DNA of 9,917 nt from Pseudomonadota bacterium. GTDB taxonomy: Bacteria > Pseudomonadota > Gammaproteobacteria > Xanthomonadales > Xanthomonadaceae. Shown one piece after another: positions 5,943 through 9,917 of this stretch (positions are counted from its first letter, which is position 1; each line of letters starts with the position of its first letter). The translations under genes were made by a program, and so were the position numbers. Location of the stretch: assembly GCA_023423605.1 (NCBI GenBank), contig JAFAFF010000246.1, positions 1 through 9,917 on the forward strand, given 5' to 3'. A model generated the notes under the pieces. That model worked only from the letters and a program-made list of their open reading frames with translations. It had not been told where the DNA came from and made no database searches.

Positions 5943-6911
5943 TCAGGGGGGGCTGAAATGCTGGTAGCCACGCGATCCCGCATGCGGTCCTGCATGGACA
6001 CCTGCACCTTCGCGGATGCGTCCAATGCACGACAGGGGAATCTGCAGCTGCGTGGCCAGCTCAAGGAGTGCCGTGCGATGGACACGGCCGGCAGTGAAAC
6101 AGAGTTCGTAATCGTCTCCCCCACACAGCGCAGCCTCACGTGCGGCGGCGTCTCCCAGCACACGGCGCGGGCAGTCCGCCACCGGAACGGCCGCTGCATC
6201 GACTTCTGCTGCCACGCCGCTGCGTTCAGCAATATGTCCCAAATCAGCCAAAAGACCATCGGAGACATCCACCGCGGCGGTGGCCATGTCGCGCAGCGCA
6301 ACGCCCAGCGCCAGCCGTGGAGTGGGACGCAGCAGACGCTGGCGCAGATGCTCGATGTCTGCGCTCTGCGCGCGGCGAGTGATGTCCAGCGCGCCGCGTT
6401 GCCATAATTGCAATGCCGCAGCGGCCTCGCCCGGCGTTCCACTGACCCAGATATCGTCGCCTGCCTGCGCACCATCACGCCGCAGTGCCTTGCCATGCGG
6501 CACCTGGCCCAGCGCGGTGACCGAAATCGAGAGCGGGCCGCGCGTGGTATCGCCGCCAATCAGCCGCCAGTCATGGGTATCGGCCAGCGCAAAGAAACCG
6601 TCGGCGAATGCATCCACCCATGCCGCTTCGGCCGTCGGCAGCGACATTGCCAGGGTACCCCACGCAGGCGCTGCGCCCATCGCGGCCAGATCGGAAAGAT
6701 TGACAGCCAAGCTCTTCCAGCCAAGGTCGGCAGGCAGCGTTTCCGGCGGGAAATGCACGCCGCTGTTCAGCGTATCGGCAGTGACTGCAAGCCAGTGACC
6801 CGGCTGGGCCCGCAGCAGGGCAGCATCGTCACCGATGCCCAGTACGATGTCTTCGCGCGCGCGGCTGCGCGCGCGGATACGATCGATCAGGTCGAACTCG
6901 GCCAAGGACAT
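5943..6911 (-). CDS. thiL: Thiamine-monophosphate kinase
   Basis: Phosphorylates thiamine monophosphate to thiamine pyrophosphate with ATP, the last step of cofactor synthesis; cytosolic. It is 322 residues, the usual length. Family motifs in order: GIGDDAA (25-31), the metal/ATP-binding aspartates in TADTL (44-48), KSLAVNLSDLAAMGA (66-80), LIGGDTTRG (117-125), AVDVSDGLLADLGH (213-226) and CGGDDYELCFT (263-273). The start at 6911 (MSLAEFDLI) is chosen over upstream in-frame codons because it has GGAG (complement of 6918-6921) at 6-nt spacing and matches the family N-terminus. It is the last gene of the ribE-ribB-ribH-nusB-thiL string, 77 bp after nusB, with a repeat palindrome in the gap. The final codons contain a run of seven C on the coding strand immediately before the stop. 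Assignment is secure. Confidence 0.97.
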   Translation of the reverse strand: MSLAEFDLIDRIRARSRAREDIVLGIGDDAALLRAQPGHWLAVTADTLNSGVHFPPETLPADLGWKSLAVNLSDLAAMGAAPAWGTLAMSLPTAEAAWVDAFADGFFALADTHDWRLIGGDTTRGPLSISVTALGQVPHGKALRRDGAQAGDDIWVSGTPGEAAAALQLWQRGALDITRRAQSADIEHLRQRLLRPTPRLALGVALRDMATAAVDVSDGLLADLGHIAERSGVAAEVDAAAVPVADCPRRVLGDAAAREAALCGGDDYELCFTAGRVHRTALLELATQLQIPLSCIGRIREGAGVHAGPHAGSRGYQHFSPP

Positions 6912-6963
6912 GGATGACTCCGCGTCTACGCGCATTCCCGCGCACTGCGCGTTGGGTGGCAGC

Positions 6964-6980
6964 GCCGGCCGCTGGCCGGC
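6964..6980. repeat. REP-like palindrome in the nusB-thiL gap
   Basis: GCCGGCC (6964-6970) and GGCCGGC (6974-6980) form a perfect 7-bp stem with a GCT loop, within the 77-bp nusB-thiL gap. The core matches, from memory, a palindrome very common in Stenotrophomonas and Xanthomonas intergenic DNA. The GTAG head usual for that family is not intact upstream (the sequence reads GGCAGC), so this may be a degenerate copy. In the transcript it would form a hairpin between nusB and thiL. There is no T-run, so it is not an obvious terminator. Confidence 0.55.
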
Positions 6981-6988
6981 ACCCGGCT

Positions 6989-7468
6989 TCAGTGCCCCGA
7001 TTCGACCTTGCGCCATTCGACAGAAGCACGATCCAGCACGCCGTTGACGTAGGTATGGCCGTGCTCGGAACCGAATCGCTTGGCCGATTCAATGGCTTCG
7101 TTGATCACGACGCGATACGGCACATCCATGCGAAACCGCAGTTCGTAGGCCGACAGCCGGAGCACCGCACGCTCGATGGCATCCACGTCGTCGATGCCAC
7201 GATCCAGATAGGGTGCCAGCGCGTCGTCCAGGTCACGGCGGTTGTCCAGCACACCGTGTACCAGCGCCTCGAAATAGGCAAGGTCAGCAATCTCGCGTGC
7301 CTGCTCGTGGGCGAACTGCGCGATAAGCGACTGCGCATTGCCACCGGAAATCTGCCAGGCGTAGAGCGCCTGCACCGCACGGCGGCGCGCGCGCGAACGC
7401 AGCACCGGATCGACGCCATCACGGCGCACGGGCTTCCCGGACGGCCTGCCCTGGGTGTTCTTGTTCAT
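6989..7468 (-). CDS. nusB: Transcription antitermination factor NusB
   Basis: RNA-binding protein that, with NusE/S10, joins the antitermination complex on ribosomal RNA transcripts. It is 159 residues, slightly long because of a basic N-terminal extension (about residues 1-24). The NusB fold follows: [16 protein letters not shown] (24-39), [13 protein letters not shown], then the most conserved C-terminal half with [29 protein letters not shown] and YVNGVLDR. The ATG at 7468 overlaps the ribH stop in ATGA, and GGAG (complement of 7477-7480) sits 8 nt upstream inside ribH, which supports coupled translation. nusB next to ribH is a common bacterial arrangement. Identity is secure. Confidence 0.97.
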   Translation of the reverse strand: MNKNTQGRPSGKPVRRDGVDPVLRSRARRRAVQALYAWQISGGNAQSLIAQFAHEQAREIADLAYFEALVHGVLDNRRDLDDALAPYLDRGIDDVDAIERAVLRLSAYELRFRMDVPYRVVINEAIESAKRFGSEHGHTYVNGVLDRASVEWRKVESGH

Positions 7469-7932
7469 GGCAGCTGCTCCAGCAGGTTGATCATTTCCAA
7501 CGCCGCCAATGCGGCTTCCTCGCCCTTGTTGCCATGGCTGCCGCCCGCGCGTGCCTCGGCATCCTCGGCACGTTCCACGGCCAGCACGCCGTTGAGCACC
7601 GGCACGCCGAAATCAAGCTGCACGCGCATCAGGCCTTCGGCACAACGATCGGCAACGTGCTCGTAATGGCGGGTATCGCCACGGATGACACAGCCCAGGG
7701 TGATGATCGCCGCATGTTCGTGGGCGGCCGCCAGACGCGCGGCGACCAACGGGATCTCCCAGGCGCCGGGCACGCGGACAACGTCGATCGCGGCTTCATC
7801 GATACCGTTGCCTGCCAGGCTCTGGCGGGCGCCGGTGACCAGCGCATCGGTGATGCGGGCGTTCCAGCGGCTGGCCACGATGGCGAAGCGCGCCGATCCG
7901 GGAGTGCGAAGATCGCCTTCGAAATGGCTCAT
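7465..7932 (-). CDS. ribH: 6,7-dimethyl-8-ribityllumazine synthase
   Basis: Condenses 5-amino-6-ribitylaminouracil with 3,4-dihydroxy-2-butanone 4-phosphate to give lumazine, the penultimate riboflavin step; the enzyme usually forms large cytosolic shells. It is 155 residues, typical. Motifs: IVASRWN (18-24, with Trp at the aromatic substrate-stacking position), VPGAWEIPL (54-62), [14 protein letters not shown] (80-93) with the catalytic histidine H89, and [15 protein letters not shown] (133-147). The start at 7932 (MSHFEGDL) fits the family N-terminus, but no clear Shine-Dalgarno sequence precedes it and no other start codon is close; the frame extends upstream only into non-homologous sequence. 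A 124-bp gap with a REP element separates it from the ribB gene, so ribH may rely on an internal promoter or on leaderless-like initiation. Identity is secure. Confidence 0.97.
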   Translation of the reverse strand: MSHFEGDLRTPGSARFAIVASRWNARITDALVTGARQSLAGNGIDEAAIDVVRVPGAWEIPLVAARLAAAHEHAAIITLGCVIRGDTRHYEHVADRCAEGLMRVQLDFGVPVLNGVLAVERAEDAEARAGGSHGNKGEEAALAALEMINLLEQLP

Positions 7933-7959
7933 GTGCGGGATAAGGAACTCGTATAGAAG

Positions 7960-7971
7960 GGTAAGTTTACC
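7960..7971. repeat. Short palindrome upstream of ribH
   Basis: GGTAA and TTACC are exact inverted arms around a 2-nt centre, about 28 nt upstream of the ribH start, in a locally AT-rich patch that also contains TATA on the complement. It could be part of a weak promoter or operator for ribH. It is short and may be chance. Confidence 0.25.
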
Positions 7972-8012
7972 GTGCGCAGGCCCGGATGCGTCGTACCGGC
8001 ATGAAGGCGGTC

Positions 8013-8045
8013 CACGTAGAGCGGGGCTCTGCCCCGCTGCGCGTG
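8013..8045 (+). repeat. GTAG-type REP (SMAG-like) element in the ribB-ribH gap
   Basis: GTAG (8016-8019) is followed directly by a perfect 8-bp stem, AGCGGGGC (8020-8027) and GCCCCGCT (8031-8038), with a TCT loop. Outer arms CACG (8013-8016) and CGTG (8042-8045) extend the symmetry past a 3-nt mismatch. A GTAG tetranucleotide heading a palindrome is the hallmark of the REP family described in Stenotrophomonas as SMAG, thought to be mobilised by RAYT (TnpA-REP) transposases encoded elsewhere. As RNA on the operon strand it would form a strong hairpin between ribB and ribH, able to affect transcript stability or partial termination. No transposase is seen in this window. Confidence 0.7.
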
Positions 8046-8056
8046 CGCTGTACCGC

Positions 8057-9157
8057 TCAGGGCGTGACGATCTCGATGACTTCCAGGCCATAGCCGGCCA
8101 GGCCGACCTGCCGCCGGGGCGTGCCCAGCACACGCAGCTTGCCCAGGCCCAGATCGGCCAGGATCTGTGCACCGGCACCGTTGCGACGCCACTGGCCGAC
8201 ATCCTTGTCCTTGCCCGGCACCACCGGACGCGGCTGCTGGCGCAGGCGGGCCAGCAGCCCTTCGCCGTCCCGCGGTGCCGACAGCACCACCATCACGCCG
8301 CTCCCCGCCGTGTCGATGGCACGCAGGGCATCGGTCGCGGCCACGCCGAAATCATCACGGCGCCAGTGCAGCAGGTCGGCCAGCGGATTTTCCACCTGCA
8401 CGCGTACCAGCGTCGGCGTTTCCGCGTCCGGCGTTCCACGCACCAGGGCGAAATGCAGGTCGTGGGCGATGCGGTCGCGGTAGGTGACCAACCTGAAGGC
8501 GCCGAACTCGGTGTCGATATCACGTTCGTCCACACGCTCCACGGTCTTCTCGGTCGCCAGGCGATAGGCGATCAGGTCGGCGATGGAGCCCATCTTCAGG
8601 CCATGTTCGCGGGCAAATACTTCCAGCTCCGGACGACGCGCCATGCTGCCGTCCGGGTTGAGGATCTCCACCAGCACGCCGGCCGGTTCCAGCCCGGCCA
8701 GCATGGCCAGGTCCACGCCGGCTTCGGTATGCCCGGCCCGCGTCAGCACGCCACCGGGCTGGGCGATCAGCGGGAAGATATGACCCGGCTGGTGCAGATC
8801 GCTTGGACGCGCATTCGGCTTCACGGCGGTGCGGATGGTGTGCGCACGGTCATGCGCGGAAATACCGGTGGTAACCCCTTCGGCCGCTTCGATGCTGACG
8901 GTGAAGTTGGTCTGGAACTGCGCCGTATTGGCCTGCACCATCGGCGCCAGGCCGAGGTCGGCCGCACGCGTGCGCGTCAGCGGCAGGCACACCAGGCCGC
9001 GGCCATGGGTGACCATGAAGTTGATGTCGCTGGGCTTGACCAGCTCGGCGGCCATGATCAGGTCGCCTTCGTTCTCGCGGTCTTCGTCATCGACGATGAC
9101 GACCATGCGGCCCTGGCGGATGTCTTCCAGGATTTCGGGAATCGGGGCGAAGTTCAT
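8057..9157 (-). CDS. ribB: 3,4-dihydroxy-2-butanone 4-phosphate synthase fused to a degenerate GTP cyclohydrolase II-like domain (RibBX type)
   Basis: The N-terminal domain (about 1-202) makes the four-carbon riboflavin precursor from ribulose 5-phosphate. It carries the acidic active-site motif [11 protein letters not shown] (22-32), HGRGLVC (51-57), PGHIFPL (124-130) and [11 protein letters not shown] (140-150), all intact. The C-terminal part (about 205-366) aligns by eye with GTP cyclohydrolase [10 protein letters not shown] near 221-228 and [12 protein letters not shown]...GYGLEV near 326-360. It lacks the three zinc-ligand cysteines expected near 255-270 and the REGRGIGL catalytic motif, replaced around 289-305. 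Only one cysteine (C57) is present, in the first domain. GTP cyclohydrolase activity is therefore very unlikely. This matches the RibBX variants known in Proteobacteria. The start overlaps the ribE stop (ATGA), with AGGGAG (complement of 9165-9170) 7 nt upstream. Automated annotation may label it ribBA. Confidence 0.95.
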   Translation of the reverse strand: MNFAPIPEILEDIRQGRMVVIVDDEDRENEGDLIMAAELVKPSDINFMVTHGRGLVCLPLTRTRAADLGLAPMVQANTAQFQTNFTVSIEAAEGVTTGISAHDRAHTIRTAVKPNARPSDLHQPGHIFPLIAQPGGVLTRAGHTEAGVDLAMLAGLEPAGVLVEILNPDGSMARRPELEVFAREHGLKMGSIADLIAYRLATEKTVERVDERDIDTEFGAFRLVTYRDRIAHDLHFALVRGTPDAETPTLVRVQVENPLADLLHWRRDDFGVAATDALRAIDTAGSGVMVVLSAPRDGEGLLARLRQQPRPVVPGKDKDVGQWRRNGAGAQILADLGLGKLRVLGTPRRQVGLAGYGLEVIEIVTP

Positions 9158-9780
9158 GCGGCATCTCCCTGTGGGTGCCGACCATTGCCCTGCGCACTGA
9201 CCAGGCGCTCCACGTAGCGGGCGACCAGATCGATCTCAAGATTCACCGCACTGCCCACGCCGGTGGCGGAAAACGCCGTGTGCGCCACCGTATGCGGGAT
9301 CAACGCCACCTCGAAACCTTCGTGGTCCACATCGTTGACGGTCAGGCTGACGCCATCGACGCAGATCGACCCCTTCCTGGCGATATAACGCTGCAGCGCA
9401 GCGGGTGCGGCGAAACGCCAGCGCTGGGCGCGGGCGTCCTCATGGATGGACAGCACCTGCCCGAGTCCATCCACATGTCCGCTGACAAGATGTCCGCCCA
9501 GCCGATCGGTCGGGCGCATGGCACGCTCCAGGTTGACCACCGCGCCGGCGTCCAGTTGGCCCAGCGTGGTCAGTCCCAGCGTCTCGGTGGAGGCATCGGC
9601 CTGGAAACCGTGCGCGTCGAAGGCGATGACGGTCAGGCACACGCCGTTGACGGCGATGCTTTCGCCCATCTGCACATCATCGAACGGCAGGCTGCCGACG
9701 TTGAAGGTGAAGCGGACATCGCCGCCGATGAGATCGCGCGCGGCCACTTGGCCGACGCCTTCAATGATTCCGGTGAACAT
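9154..9780 (-). CDS. ribE: Riboflavin synthase alpha chain
   Basis: Dismutates two lumazine molecules to riboflavin and the ribitylaminouracil precursor, the last step of the pathway; cytosolic trimer. It is 208 residues, typical. It shows the two tandem lumazine-binding barrels of the family. The first begins MFTGIIEGVG and contains GESIAVNGVCLTV (39-51). The second contains GGHLVSGHVDGLG (95-107), KGSICVDGVSLTVN (136-149) and LIPHT (160-164). The start at 9780 is fixed by the universal MFTGII N-terminus and a GGAGG site (complement of 9788-9792) at 7-nt spacing; a longer open frame upstream is not homologous. The stop overlaps the ribB start. It is the first gene of the string visible here; ribD, its usual partner, is not in the window. 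Some databases call this gene ribC. Confidence 0.97.
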   Translation of the reverse strand: MFTGIIEGVGQVAARDLIGGDVRFTFNVGSLPFDDVQMGESIAVNGVCLTVIAFDAHGFQADASTETLGLTTLGQLDAGAVVNLERAMRPTDRLGGHLVSGHVDGLGQVLSIHEDARAQRWRFAAPAALQRYIARKGSICVDGVSLTVNDVDHEGFEVALIPHTVAHTAFSATGVGSAVNLEIDLVARYVERLVSAQGNGRHPQGDAA

Positions 9781-9858
9781 CAGCAAGCCTCCGCGAAGCG
9801 GATGCCGCTGGCAATGAAACACATGGACATGAAACGTTTCCCGCATGAATGGTGAGCG

Positions 9859-9887
9859 AAAAACGCCGCAAGGCAAACAGGCGGGCG
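9859..9887 (-). terminator. Possible weak intrinsic terminator upstream of ribE
   Basis: On the minus-strand transcript, CGCCCGC (complement of 9881-9887) can pair with GCGGCG (complement of 9864-9869), with one bulged C and an 11-nt loop, followed at once by five T (complement of 9859-9863). This is the shape of an intrinsic terminator for a gene entering from the right edge. If real, ribE would need its own promoter between here and 9780. The stem is short and imperfect, so confidence is low. Confidence 0.3.
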
Positions 9888-9917
9888 CGGAGCTGCAAGG
9901 CCCCGTGGCACCGTCTT

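Noticed and set aside
7685..9217. A 510-codon open frame on the plus strand across ribH, ribB and part of ribE
   Set aside because: It spans three well-supported genes and the REP-containing gap on the opposite strand, and its translation resembles no protein family.
9780..9917. An open frame running from the window edge to a TGA overlapping the ribE start, as a possible ribD C-terminus
   Set aside because: The translation does not resemble the RibD C-terminus; all three minus-strand frames happen to be open over this short GC-rich stretch.

Overview
The window is GC-rich DNA, very probably from a gammaproteobacterium of the Xanthomonadaceae/Lysobacteraceae. Stenotrophomonas or a close relative is the best guess. 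Three things point there: a riboflavin/nusB/thiL gene string, a chaperone-usher fimbrial locus, and a GTAG-headed palindromic repeat of the type described in Stenotrophomonas (SMAG/REP) in a riboflavin-operon gap. Assignment to genus is inference.

Left half (1-5578): a chaperone-usher fimbrial locus in two divergent transcription units. On the minus strand lie an outer-membrane usher (386-2950) and, just downstream, a fimbrial subunit cut by the window edge (1-359). On the plus strand lie a pilin (3231-3740), a periplasmic chaperone (3792-4529) and a two-domain putative tip adhesin (4526-5578, overlapping the chaperone by 4 nt). The 280-bp region between the usher and pilin starts (2951-3230) must hold both promoters and contains clear inverted repeats. 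Together the genes encode a full fimbria: two subunits, one chaperone that folds and escorts them through the periplasm, one usher that assembles them at the outer membrane, and one adhesin.

Middle (5579-5942): 364 bp with no intact gene. It holds a hairpin just after the adhesin stop, a 10-bp palindrome next to a second hairpin, and what looks like the decayed remains of an OmpR/PhoB-type winged-helix response regulator. That remnant is split over two frames and internally deleted, and its last stop codon abuts the thiL stop codon.

Right half (5943-9780): a minus-strand housekeeping string read ribE - ribB (RibBX type) - ribH - nusB - thiL. ribE/ribB and ribH/nusB overlap by 4 nt (ATGA), suggesting translational coupling. 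The two remaining gaps (ribB-ribH and nusB-thiL) each carry a perfect GC-rich palindrome; the first is a clear GTAG-type REP and the second a probable degenerate one. The RibB protein has a C-terminal GTP cyclohydrolase II-like domain without the zinc cysteines, so a separate RibA is expected elsewhere in the genome. From 9781 to the window end I see no gene and no FMN riboswitch signature, only a weak candidate terminator.

I do not see a wholly novel system. The points most worth a second look are the divergent usher/chaperone architecture, the response-regulator relic, and the adhesin with an unrecognised N-terminal domain.
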